From NCBI GenBank assembly GCA_028752905.1, contig JAQNBH010000004.1, positions 976,610-1,040,609 on the forward strand: a DNA stretch of 64,000 nt, written 5' to 3'. The DNA is from Cladorhizidae sp. MBARI D1340-BT2 (Eukaryota; Porifera; Demospongiae; Poecilosclerida; Cladorhizidae). Shown in pieces: positions 22,239 through 31,216 of the stretch. The position numbers and the translations under genes are program-made. Position 1 is the stretch's first letter; each line of letters opens with the position of its first letter. The notes beneath the pieces were generated by a model that worked only from the letters and a program-made list of their open reading frames with translations, searched no databases and was not told the origin of the DNA.

Positions 22239-25200
22239 TTAGTTTCTCTGTTTGTAGCCAAGCCTGTCGATTGGCTTTGGGCCTCTTTTGCTCCTGCGTG
22301 GTACAGGAGTGGCTTCCAGGAGGGGGGTTGGTGGGAGGGCCAGGCTGCGTTGTGGCAGTGGAGTGGGTCTGGCTGGTGTTTTGGCCACCGATGCATAGGT
22401 CGGCTGTGGTTGGGTCTTTGGTGGAGCCGAAGCTGGGGGTGGTAGTGGCGCCGGTTGCTGCGGATGAGGCGGACTTGCTGGGCGTGGCAGTGGGCGAGGA
22501 TGGTGATCATTGTGACTCGAGTCTGCAGTCGGTGGGGTCGTCGCGGTACTGGTCGGTGGCTGCGTAGGGGCTGGTTGCCGATCCTGTGTAGTGAGGGGGG
22601 TTGGGGTGGTTGATCTGGTCGGTTGTCGAGTGACTGTGAACGGGTTGGGCGAGGTGGTGAAAGGATTAAATCGCCTGAGGTAGCGTCTGTTCCGTGTCGT
22701 GAGCCGTCCAGAGCCGTCGGTCCGTACTGCGTACTGGTGATATTGTAGTACTTCCACGACCGTGCCAGACTTGTCCCACTTCGTTGGGTGACGTCCAGTC
22801 TGATTTTGGATCATGACTGTGTCACCACAACGGAGTGGGGACAGACCTTGGGTGTGTTCGTCCCATCTGGCACGGCCGGTGACCTGGCGTCTGGACAGCG
22901 CACGTTCACGGAGGTCCAGTCTCGATGTCCAGTCCTGATGCGGGCGGTAGGTGGCAGGGAGTCCAGGGAGGAGGTCTCTGGTGGCCCTTCCAAAGAGGCA
23001 TTGTGCCGGGGACATGCCAGTGTCGGAGCTTGGTCCGTTTCGGTACTGTAGAAGCGCCAAGTGAAAGTCGTCTGATAGGGTGCCGCCTGGGCCTGTGTTG
23101 CCGGCGATCAGCCTCTTGGTGGTCTTCACCGCTGTCTCAGCCCGGCAATTTGCGTGGGGGTTGTAGGCGGAGGACGTTCTATGGTGTACACTCCATGAGG
23201 ATAGGAAGTCCCTGGTGGTGTGGGAGGCAAACTCTGGGCCGCCATCAGAGGTGATGCTCTCTGGAATGCCATAGGTGGCAAAAGTATCTCGTAGGACTTG
23301 GCAGAGGCCCTCTGCTCCGTTCGTGGATCTGGTGACGACCGGCCAGTTTGAGTACCGATCCACCAGCACGAGATACGCGAACCCTCCGTGGTGGAAGTAG
23401 TCCGCGCACATGTGCTGGAAGGGGTACTGAGGGTCGGCCGGTGTCGTTGATGGCATGGCAGGTTGGGACGGGGCGTTACCGTTGCAGGTGGCACAGTGTT
23501 GCCTGGTTGCAGTGATTTCCTTAGACATGCCTGGCCAGTAGAGTGATGTCTGTGCCCTTGCATACATGCTGGTTGTGCCTTGGTGAGCGGCATGGAGGGC
23601 GTCGAGGCATCTTTGGCGGAGTGCGAGTGGGATGATGATCCTTTCACCTTTCACGAGGACGCCGTCCACATTTGTGATTGTATCAAGAATGGGGAAGTAT
23701 TCCCTAATGATGGCAGGCATGTGGTGTCTTGCCTCGGGTGGACCGTCTTCGATGACTTCGGATAGCAGTCGTAGTGCCGGGTCAGCTACTGTGGCGACTT
23801 GGAGGGTTTCCCATGTGATGGGTATGTGATGGACGGCGGCACACAGGGCAGTGGCGAGTTCGTCAGCGTCCTCTGATGTGGTGGAGAGCGACACGACGTG
23901 GCATTTCGGGATGCCTGATGGGTTCATCCTGGATGTGTCCGAGTGGTTGTCATCTTGGAGGTAGAGCTTCGCTGGAAGGCGGTCTCCAGATGGGTGGCGG
24001 GACAGAGCGTCACTCGTGTGGTTCCGTATCCCAGGAATGTATATCATCTGGAACCTGTAAGGCAGTGTCTTTTCCTTCAGGTTTCTGAGGCGGGTGTTAT
24101 GGATGTCCTCGAGTGAGCGATCCCCAAAGATTTTGAGTAGTGGCTTGTGGTCCACTGCAATCTGGAGATCACTGCACCCGAGGACGAAGTGACGTGCTTT
24201 CTCGAGGGCGTCTGCCACTGCGAGGGCCTCCCCCTCGATGGGGGCATACCTGGACTCAGCGGAGTGCGTGAACCTCGAGCCGACCAGCACCACTTTCCAT
24301 CCCTCCTGGCAACAGAGGATCTCGCGGGATGGGCACTGGCAGTGTTTTTGAAATAGCCAGTACCCAATCCCGTCTTTGCTCCAATCTGTCGCCAGGCATG
24401 TGGGTCGACTCTTGTCGTAGATGGTAACTCCTTCAGCAATCTTTTGGCATATGGTGGTCTTGGAGAGGTCGAACGCGCGTTGTGTCTGCTCGTTCCATAG
24501 GAATGGGTTGGTGGGCTTCAAGAGGTCCCGGAACGGCTGCATTGTTGGGGCCATCGAGAAGGCGTACGCGACCTGGTTGACTAAGCCAAACCAGGCGCGT
24601 ACGTCTGTGATGTTCTTGGGTGTAGGGAAGCCGGTGATGGCCTCTAGGTACCTCTGTGATGGTCTTACTTCAGATGGGGTGATGGTGAACCCGGCAAATT
24701 CCACCTCGTCCTGCGCAAAGTGGAACTTGCGCGGGTTCAGTGTTATCCCGTTTCGTGCGCAGATATCTAACCATTCTGTGGCCTGGTGGTATGCTTCTTC
24801 GATAGACTCGCTCCAAATGAGGGCATCGTCGATACACTTCGTTTTTCGGCTAATGTGAGATACAATCGCATCGTACCGTGCCGTGTAGGCGTCCCCTGAG
24901 GCGATGTATCCCTGTGGGGCGGAGCAGTAGCGGTATCTTCCCCAGGGGGTAATAAAGGTGGTGAAATGCCGGTCTGCTGGTGAGAGGGCTACCGAGTGGT
25001 AGCCGTTCCAGGCGTCAAAGATGGTTTTCTTCGTGTTGCCTGGGACGGCTCTGGCCTGGTGGAAAGGTGAGGTGCAATGGTGTGTCTCTCTTGTGGCATG
25101 TTTGTTCAACTCCTGGAAGTTGATGGTCCGCCTCAGGGACCCGTCCTTTTTGGTGCATATCACCATGCGGTGGCACCAAGTGTCCGGGGTCCCTAAGGGG

Positions 25201-27203
25201 ACCTTCTCCAAAACTCCAAGGCGGACGTCACGGTCCAATCCAGCCTTAACCTCATCCTGCCAGTGGATGGGGACGGTGATGGGGGTGTGGCATGGTTTGG
25301 GGACGGCGTTGGGGTCGATGCTCAATGAGAGCGGAGGTCCGGCCATCATAGGGAGGGGCTGATGCTCACAAATGTTGAATGAGCTCGACGCATACGTCTG
25401 TAGTAGGTGTTGCTCGAGACGTGCCCTGTTCTCCGGTGTGGCTGGGTAGGGAAGGCCTGTGGGGCGGGGCGGGGGCGGTGATCTTGTAGGGCAAGAGCAA
25501 GGTCGTCTTGCCTGGTTGATCAGTGGGGTGTCATCGCTAGTCCGGGGTGGGTTGACTCCCGGTCGCCTCTCTGGGGGCATTGTAGCGGTACTTGGGGCTC
25601 TTGCAGCGTCTCCATACGCCCTCTTTAAGGGTCTCTCTGCTGGTGGTGTCGGTTGAGTGGTCTGGGAGATCTGGGCAGCGTTGGGGCTGGGCCTGTTGTC
25701 TCGGGTGGACGGTGATCCGGACGGGAAGTCTCTTGGGATCATGTCCAGGTCGGCCAGGGTGGCCATGCTTAAGTATATCTGGGATGCCTCAGGACTGAAG
25801 TATACCATCTGGCGCGTTTCCTTGCCAGATGGGATTTTGAGACGCAGCAGAGCCGCCCCGAGGATGGGGAGGTTGTTTCCACTGGCTGACTTCATTGTCA
25901 GGTTGACAGGGATGAGGTCGTTTGGGCCAAGGTGCAGCTTGGACATGAGGTCCGGGCCGGCCAGGCAGCTCTGGCAGCCGGTGTCCGCGAGTGCCGTGGT
26001 GCGTATGTGTCTGGACTCTTGGGGCAGTGTGTGGCCATGGTTCCTGAAGTCCTCTGCGTGGGAGGAGACTAGGATGGCGATCACGGGTTGCGAGGGAGAG
26101 CGTTTTTGTATCCAGGATGAGGTGTCACTCTGCCATGTTTGGTGGGGCAGGGTACCTTCTGACAATCCCTGAGCCATTTCGGAGAGGGCGGATTCATGTT
26201 CCGTTCGCTGCCAGCATACTGAGGCTGTGTGGTGCTGCCTGCCACATGATGTGCAGGTGCTGCCGAAAGCCGGGCAATGGATCCGAACGTAGGCAGTCTT
26301 CTCTTGCTCGCCATGCCCGCGTTGGCCGCAGTAGGTGCACGGTCCTGATGGTTGTGCTGCCTGGGGTCTGGGCTTCCGTTGTTGGCGAGGTGGAGTATTG
26401 CCACGTCCCCTGGGTGGGGTGGGGAGTTCACGTTGAGATGGTGGGCGTTGTTGCCGCCTGTATTGTGACGTCACGGCATCAGCACCGTGGTCGTCAAGGG
26501 CGTGTGCGTTGTTAGGGGTCGACATCGTCATGGCTGATTTCTTCCCCGCTGCTCTTACTTCAATGAAGCGGATGGTGTCCTCTACGCACATGTCCTGGTC
26601 AGGATGCTTGAGCAGATCTTCTTGGATCTCTGCATCCGCCAGGCCTATGCAGAGTTGGTCAGCCACCCGCTCCTCGCCCTGGTTCACCACTCCATCACAA
26701 TCGGGGCACTTCTTCAAAAAGCGACATACCTCAGCTTGTCCCCGGAGGCGTGCAGCGAATGCTCGGATGGGTTCAGTACGGTCCTGTGTCATTCTTGATA
26801 AGGCTACGCGAGCCACCTTCGTGTTTTCGGCCGTCACTGCGAGGGATTTTATGGCTGCAAGTAAGTCCTTCTCTGTCATACCCTCAATTGGTAAGGGGCC
26901 TACCGTATTTCTGGTGACATCGCGCCTGAGGTTAGAGTCGCAGCACTCTAGTAACTGTATGGTAAGGTCCTGACCTGTCAGTTGTACTGATGTAACGTAT
27001 GATCGCCATCTCTGTAGAAAGTAGGTCCAGGCTTCCGTTGTTCCCCCTGATGTTAGTTCTGGACGCTTCACCGGAGCTGGTTTAGCTCTGGGGTTGGTCC
27101 GGTGGTTCATGGCGTGTGTGGTGAGGAGGACAGGTGCCAGGGCGGTGTCTGTTCCTTCTGGGATCGCCCAGTCGCATCCATCGAATGGGCAGGGGATAGC
27201 CAT
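22239..27203 (-). CDS. Gag-Pol polyprotein of a Ty3/gypsy element, 1654 aa
   Basis: One uninterrupted ORF carries everything needed for copying and inserting the element. Gag: a C2H2-like motif at the start (C5, C10, H30, H34) and Cys/His knuckles near 289-330. Protease: DTG at 407-409. Reverse transcriptase: about 640-850, with TIFDAWNGYHS (D730) and the catalytic box CIDD at 790-793 instead of YxDD. RNase H: TDWSKDGIG (D940), IEGEA near 989-993, D1018, D1065. Integrase: zinc motif H1204, H1207, C1237, C1240; catalytic D1268, D1320, E1356 with DD35E spacing; then a GPY/F-like region about 1460-1512 and a Pro/Thr-rich tail to 1640. Gag and Pol share one frame with no shift. The ATG at 27203 is the first in frame after the leader. 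The CIDD box appears to be usual in a marine-invertebrate subgroup of these elements. All other catalytic residues are present, so it may be functional. Confidence 0.95.
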   Translation of the reverse strand: MAIPCPFDGCDWAIPEGTDTALAPVLLTTHAMNHRTNPRAKPAPVKRPELTSGGTTEAWTYFLQRWRSYVTSVQLTGQDLTIQLLECCDSNLRRDVTRNTVGPLPIEGMTEKDLLAAIKSLAVTAENTKVARVALSRMTQDRTEPIRAFAARLRGQAEVCRFLKKCPDCDGVVNQGEERVADQLCIGLADAEIQEDLLKHPDQDMCVEDTIRFIEVRAAGKKSAMTMSTPNNAHALDDHGADAVTSQYRRQQRPPSQRELPTPPRGRGNTPPRQQRKPRPQAAQPSGPCTYCGQRGHGEQEKTAYVRIHCPAFGSTCTSCGRQHHTASVCWQRTEHESALSEMAQGLSEGTLPHQTWQSDTSSWIQKRSPSQPVIAILVSSHAEDFRNHGHTLPQESRHIRTTALADTGCQSCLAGPDLMSKLHLGPNDLIPVNLTMKSASGNNLPILGAALLRLKIPSGKETRQMVYFSPEASQIYLSMATLADLDMIPRDFPSGSPSTRDNRPSPNAAQISQTTQPTPPAERPLKRAYGDAARAPSTATMPPERRPGVNPPRTSDDTPLINQARRPCSCPTRSPPPPRPTGLPYPATPENRARLEQHLLQTYASSSFNICEHQPLPMMAGPPLSLSIDPNAVPKPCHTPITVPIHWQDEVKAGLDRDVRLGVLEKVPLGTPDTWCHRMVICTKKDGSLRRTINFQELNKHATRETHHCTSPFHQARAVPGNTKKTIFDAWNGYHSVALSPADRHFTTFITPWGRYRYCSAPQGYIASGDAYTARYDAIVSHISRKTKCIDDALIWSESIEEAYHQATEWLDICARNGITLNPRKFHFAQDEVEFAGFTITPSEVRPSQRYLEAITGFPTPKNITDVRAWFGLVNQVAYAFSMAPTMQPFRDLLKPTNPFLWNEQTQRAFDLSKTTICQKIAEGVTIYDKSRPTCLATDWSKDGIGYWLFQKHCQCPSREILCCQEGWKVVLVGSRFTHSAESRYAPIEGEALAVADALEKARHFVLGCSDLQIAVDHKPLLKIFGDRSLEDIHNTRLRNLKEKTLPYRFQMIYIPGIRNHTSDALSRHPSGDRLPAKLYLQDDNHSDTSRMNPSGIPKCHVVSLSTTSEDADELATALCAAVHHIPITWETLQVATVADPALRLLSEVIEDGPPEARHHMPAIIREYFPILDTITNVDGVLVKGERIIIPLALRQRCLDALHAAHQGTTSMYARAQTSLYWPGMSKEITATRQHCATCNGNAPSQPAMPSTTPADPQYPFQHMCADYFHHGGFAYLVLVDRYSNWPVVTRSTNGAEGLCQVLRDTFATYGIPESITSDGGPEFASHTTRDFLSSWSVHHRTSSAYNPHANCRAETAVKTTKRLIAGNTGPGGTLSDDFHLALLQYRNGPSSDTGMSPAQCLFGRATRDLLPGLPATYRPHQDWTSRLDLRERALSRRQVTGRARWDEHTQGLSPLRCGDTVMIQNQTGRHPTKWDKSGTVVEVLQYHQYAVRTDGSGRLTTRNRRYLRRFNPFTTSPNPFTVTRQPTRSTTPTPLTTQDRQPAPTQPPTSTATTPPTADSSHNDHHPRPLPRPASPPHPQQPAPLPPPASAPPKTQPQPTYASVAKTPARPTPLPQRSLALPPTPLLEATPVPRRSKRGPKPIDRLGYKQRN

Positions 27204-27481
27204 GATGGGTGGGTGGGAGTTAAATAGAATTCGCTCTTCCTTTTACTATCGAATTGTTGCTATCAGAGACTAGCTATCAGAGACTAGCTATCAGAGACTA
27301 GCTATCAGAGGCTAGCTATCAGAGACTAGCTATCAGAGACTTTTTGGTGCATATCAAATAGAAATAGAATTCGCTCTTCCTTTTACTGTCGAATTGTTGC
27401 TATCAGAGACTAGCTATCAGAGACTAGCTATCAGAGACTAGCTATCACTAGCTATCAGAGACTAGCAAAAAGACTTGTCCA
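27204..27481 (-). repeat. Leader of the Ty3/gypsy element with nested repeats
   Basis: Between the start codon and the 5' LTR lie two copies of a block of about 140 bp. Each begins with the word tagaattcgctcttcctttt and continues into 14-bp units of agctatcagagact (about 27266-27345 and 27406-27470). Such leaders hold packaging and dimerisation signals in related elements. The repeats could form stem-loops, but this is inference. Confidence 0.8.
27472..27481 (-). other. Candidate primer-binding site
   Basis: Immediately after the 5' LTR end (tgca) the element sense reads tggacaagtc. Starting with tgg, it can pair with the CCA end of a tRNA, as expected of a primer site. I cannot name the tRNA. 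The same tggacaagt follows the outer LTR, which supports the assignment. Confidence 0.5.
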
Positions 27482-27671
27482 TGCATCGAAGGATAGCGCT
27501 GTACGCATTTGCCACTCAGACTGAACTGGATATAGAACGATGTTCATAGAATAGCAATGCATGGACAAGTGAGGAATGTGTAGAGAGCATGCGCTAGGTA
27601 AGGGGTCGTCAAGTTGGTAAGGGCGTGTATAGCATGAGAACACATCAATATGAGTTAGGTTGCTGGCTACA
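27482..27671 (-). repeat. 5' LTR of the Ty3/gypsy element
   Basis: 190 bp in element sense from tgtagcc to atgca, identical to the other two copies over their shared 186 bp. It borders the leader at 27481. Being so short, it must hold promoter, start and poly(A) functions in under 200 bp. Confidence 0.92.
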
Positions 27672-27885
27672 TAGTCCTCATTCCTCACTTGTCCATGCAT
27701 CGAAGGATAGCGCTGTACGCATTTGCCACTCAGACTGAACTGGATATAGAACGATGTTCATAGAATAGCAATGCATGGACAAGTGAGGAATGTGTAGAGA
27801 GCATGCGCTAGGTAAGGGGTCGTCAAGTTGGTAAGGGCGTGTATAGCATGAGAACACATCAATATGAGTTAGGTTGCTGGCTACA
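27672..27885 (-). repeat. Extra LTR separated by a 24-bp spacer
   Basis: An additional identical LTR (27696-27885) is joined to the 5' LTR by only 24 bp (27672-27695). In element sense the spacer reads tggacaagtg, the primer-site word, then aggaatgaggacta, a purine run ending in the same acta as the true polypurine tract. The right border returns directly to the satellite. Confidence 0.88.
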
Positions 27886-28476
27886 TTAGTGCACTGAGGT
27901 GCCTACACTGACATTTGACTTGTGCATGTTATTATAATTTAAGCATAAACCATTAGTGCACTGAGGCGCCTACACTGACACTTGACTTGTGCATGTTATT
28001 ATAATTTAAGCATAAACCATTAGTGCACTGAGGTGCCTACACTGACATTTGACTTGTGCATGTTCTTATAATTTAAGCATAAACCATTAGTGCACTGAGG
28101 CGCCTACACTGACACTTGACTTGTGCATGTTATTATAATTTAAGCATAAACCATTAGTGCACTGAGGCGCCTACATTGACACTTGACTTGTGCATGTTAT
28201 TATAATTTAAGCATAAACCATTAGTGCACTGAGGTGCCTACACTGACACTTGACTTGTGCATGTTATTATAATTTAAGCATAAACCATTAGTGCACTGAG
28301 GCGCCTACACTGACACTTGACTTGTGCATGTTATTATAATTTAAGCAAAAACCATTAGTGCACTGAGGCGCCTACACTGACACGACTTGTGCATGTTATT
28401 ATAATTTAAGCATAAACCATTAGTGCACTGAGGCGCCTACACTGACACTTGACTTGTGCATATTATAACCAACTTG
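27886..28476. repeat. 67-bp satellite array, right block (about 9 units)
   Basis: The same family and orientation as 16.6-22.0 kb, resuming at ttagtgcactgagg right after the outer LTR. It carries the same cg/tg alternatives at ggcgcc. It ends in a truncated unit near 28465, where unique sequence leading into a hAT fossil begins. Confidence 0.97.
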
Positions 28477-28577
28477 TAAGCTCAGCATCTAGACCACATG
28501 AGCATATACCATTATAACCAGCTACATTATTATCTAGATACCAAGTTGATTTTTAGGGCCATACTGATAGCTACATT

Positions 28578-30887
28578 ATGTTTAAGCGACAAGCCTCACT
28601 GAAAAGTTGGTCCAGTAAAGCTAAAAAAAGCAAAGAAAACTGAGGAACTGTAAGATAGTTCAGAAGACAGTGATTGTGATGAATCTGAAGCAATGGCAGT
28701 GATGAAAAAGGAGATGCTCAACATGGAAGTCCAGAAAATGTAGAGCAGCATTCAAGTGAGATAAACTCAAACATTCCTATCTTACCAACCTACCTAATTA
28801 TGCTGAAACTTCAAATCAGTGCATGTCACAATATTGTAGTAGCGATGTAGAAGCTTTTCAACCAGTTGATAAGCCAACACTAGCACTAATAGTATCTAAA
28901 CAGAGAAATTTTCAACCAAAGTGATCAGCAAAATGGGGGACAGTGCTTATACTAAATCAGGATTCCAGAATTGGAAAAAAGCCTTGGAAAAGTTCAGAGT
29001 ACATGAAGTTTCGCATTATAGAGAAGCAAAATTAAATGATAGCTCATGGGATGCCAACAATTGCGAGCCAGCTCAGCTGACACATGCAACAACTTCAGCA
29101 AACCCGAAGAAGGACTGCTAATGCAGTTAAAAGGCATACAATATCTTACTCGTCAAGCAATAGCCATACTGAATCAGAAGGTAACTTACAACAGTTTCTG
29201 CTGGTTTGGAGAGGTAATAATGAAACTATAAAAAATTGGATCAAAGAAAACTGGTTCACTAGTCATCAGTCAGTTAGTGAGCAAATTTCTACTCTAGGGC
29301 AGACACTACTTCGAACCCTTTTAAAGAAAATGAAAAAGACTGAACCAGTGTGGTTCACAGTAATAGCAACCGATGTTATCAACAGCCAACAGGTCGATTT
29401 GTCCATCCGCTGGGTGAATACTGACTATGAACTACGAGAAGATTCAATTGGAGTTCCTGACAATAGAGCAGAGACTCTTTTCACAGTAATCAAAGATCTA
29501 CTGATTTGATGCAGCCTCCCATTATCATTATGTCAAGGACAGGCCTATGATGGAGCTGCCAACATGCAGGGAAGAAAATCTGGTGTGGCAACAAGGTTTA
29601 GAAATGAATACCCTTCTGCAATTGCACTGCATTGTTGTGTACATTCACTGAATCTTTGCTTACAGGATGTTGGAAGCAAGCTTGCATGTATCAGAGATGT
29701 TCTGGAAACAGTGAAGGAAATAAGCAAGCTCATTCGTCTATCTCCGAAACGACAACATCACTTCATTTGAAGTTGCAGGAGACAAGTGGAGGTATTAGTC
29801 TGAAGCCTACCAGATGGACAGCAAGAACTATTGCAATAGTAGCCATTCTCAAAGACTACACTCTATTGTTAGAAGCATTGGAGGAAATTAATTCAACAAC
29901 ACATGATGAATATGGTTTAAAGGTTGCTGGTGGTTTGATGCACTTTTCGGCACTATATTTGGCCAGTCATTTTTTATTTAGTGCAACAGAGCAATTTTTT
30001 CCCCACTTTGCACATAGCTTTGCATGAAGCACTCTCTGCTGTTGATGCTGCCAAGATATTCTTCAAATGAAACGGGACTGATGAAAATGTCGACAGGTTT
30101 TATGACAAGTGTGTCACCAATATTGCTGAAAAGTTCAATATTGGCCAACCAGAATTACCTCGTTGAAAGTGGGAGTGAACCACACCTTTTTATGTTTGCA
30201 AAGGCATACTTTCGGCAAATGTTCTTTGAAGCGTGTGACCTGCTCTATGGTTAGTTGGAAGACAGGTTTAGTAAACAACATATTCCATCAATCATGGCAA
30301 TTGAAAAAAATCTTGTGGGTGCAGATTATGAAGACAGCATGGAAGAGCTGAAGAAATCTTGCTACAAAGATTATGTCAATATGTCAGACTTCGCCAGACA
30401 CCTCCAACTCTTACAAATATTGTCAAGCAAGGTAGCCCTGAAGTGAAAAAAGTCACTACTGTACAGGCGATCTGTGATGTAAAGAAAAGAAAAGCATTTT
30501 CAAAACAATGCTACCAACTGTGATTCAGCTCCTTCGTCTCTATCAACAATCTCTGTTGCATCTACAACAGCTGAAAGAACCTTTTCTGCACTGAAGCATG
30601 TCTTAACGTACACAAGGTCTATGATAACTGAAGTAAGGCTTAATAATTGCTTGCTTCTCCATGTCCACAAAGATTTAACTGACTCACTTGACTTGGTTTC
30701 AGTCGCCAATGAATTTATTAATAATGATGAACGAAAGAAGTTTTTTGAAAGCTTTCCTGATGTATTATATTTATCTTTGTACACACAATCATGCAAACAA
30801 TACACCATTGAGTCCTTTAAATTAAATTTGTCAGTTGAGCGAGAATCCATGGGAGGAAGTATAATAATTGTTCCACCAATTAGCTAG
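28578..30887 (+). pseudogene. hAT transposase pseudogene 1 (DUF4371/ZMYM1-like)
   Basis: A broken plus-strand transposase spread over several frames. The N-terminus starts MFKRQASLKSWSSK, usual for this family, and stops after 21 codons. A TTF-type zinc-finger region follows (QRNFQPKW, then YTKSGFQNWKKALEKF), with the middle of the finger deleted. Next come DUF4371 (VWFTVIATDVINSQQ, IRWVNTDYELRED), the catalytic-core words AYDGAANMQGRKSGVATR and HSLNLCLQDVG, and near the end the dimerisation domain (TTAERTFSALKHV, LLHVHKDLTDSLDL). Intact relatives cut and paste hAT elements. Stops and frameshifts rule out activity. Terminal repeats are not evident. It sits directly after the satellite border. 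Confidence 0.85.
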
Positions 30888-31216
30888 TATATATGGCAGG
30901 ACAAGGCAGGACAAGGTGGGTGTAGTCCAGCAAAATTTCTGCATGCATATCTCAGCCCCCACTTTTCATCTCCTGTCCCCTCCCCTGATTTTGTAGGCCA
31001 GACCTCCTGTTCCACATATCAACACTATAGCTAGATGTATAGGCGTTGATTGTATTAATGACTAATTATGAGTTAACAAATTTTAGGTTGGGACTTGGCC
31101 ACTCCCATACTACTCCAAAAGCCAAAAGACTGTGTCATCAAGCTTAATTTTTGGACCTTCAAGGTAATAATGCTCCATGCCTGTGATTCAATATGAAAGT
31201 AATGATGAAGTAATGA
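30888..31216. other. Spacer between two hAT fossils
   Basis: Contains a short duplication (ggcaggacaa twice near 30895-30915) and C-rich words that may be decayed hAT ends. No gene is seen. Confidence 0.4.

Larger units (their letters stand above)
22010..27885 (-). mobile_element. Full-length Ty3/gypsy LTR retrotransposon in satellite
   Basis: A young LTR element in minus orientation: 5' LTR (27482-27671), leader, one Gag-Pol ORF (27203-22239), polypurine tract and 3' LTR (22010-22195). A third identical LTR lies outside the 5' LTR. The identical LTRs and intact ORF indicate recent insertion. Both flanks are 67-bp satellite, but no target-site duplication is visible. About two bases of the satellite unit are missing at the junction instead, so ectopic recombination may have reshaped the ends. 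It is more G/C-rich than its surroundings. Confidence 0.93.

Noticed and set aside
22235..26973. Plus-strand ORFs of 100-170 codons opposite the Gag-Pol gene
   Set aside because: They are shadows of a long G/C-rich coding region on the other strand and show no domains.
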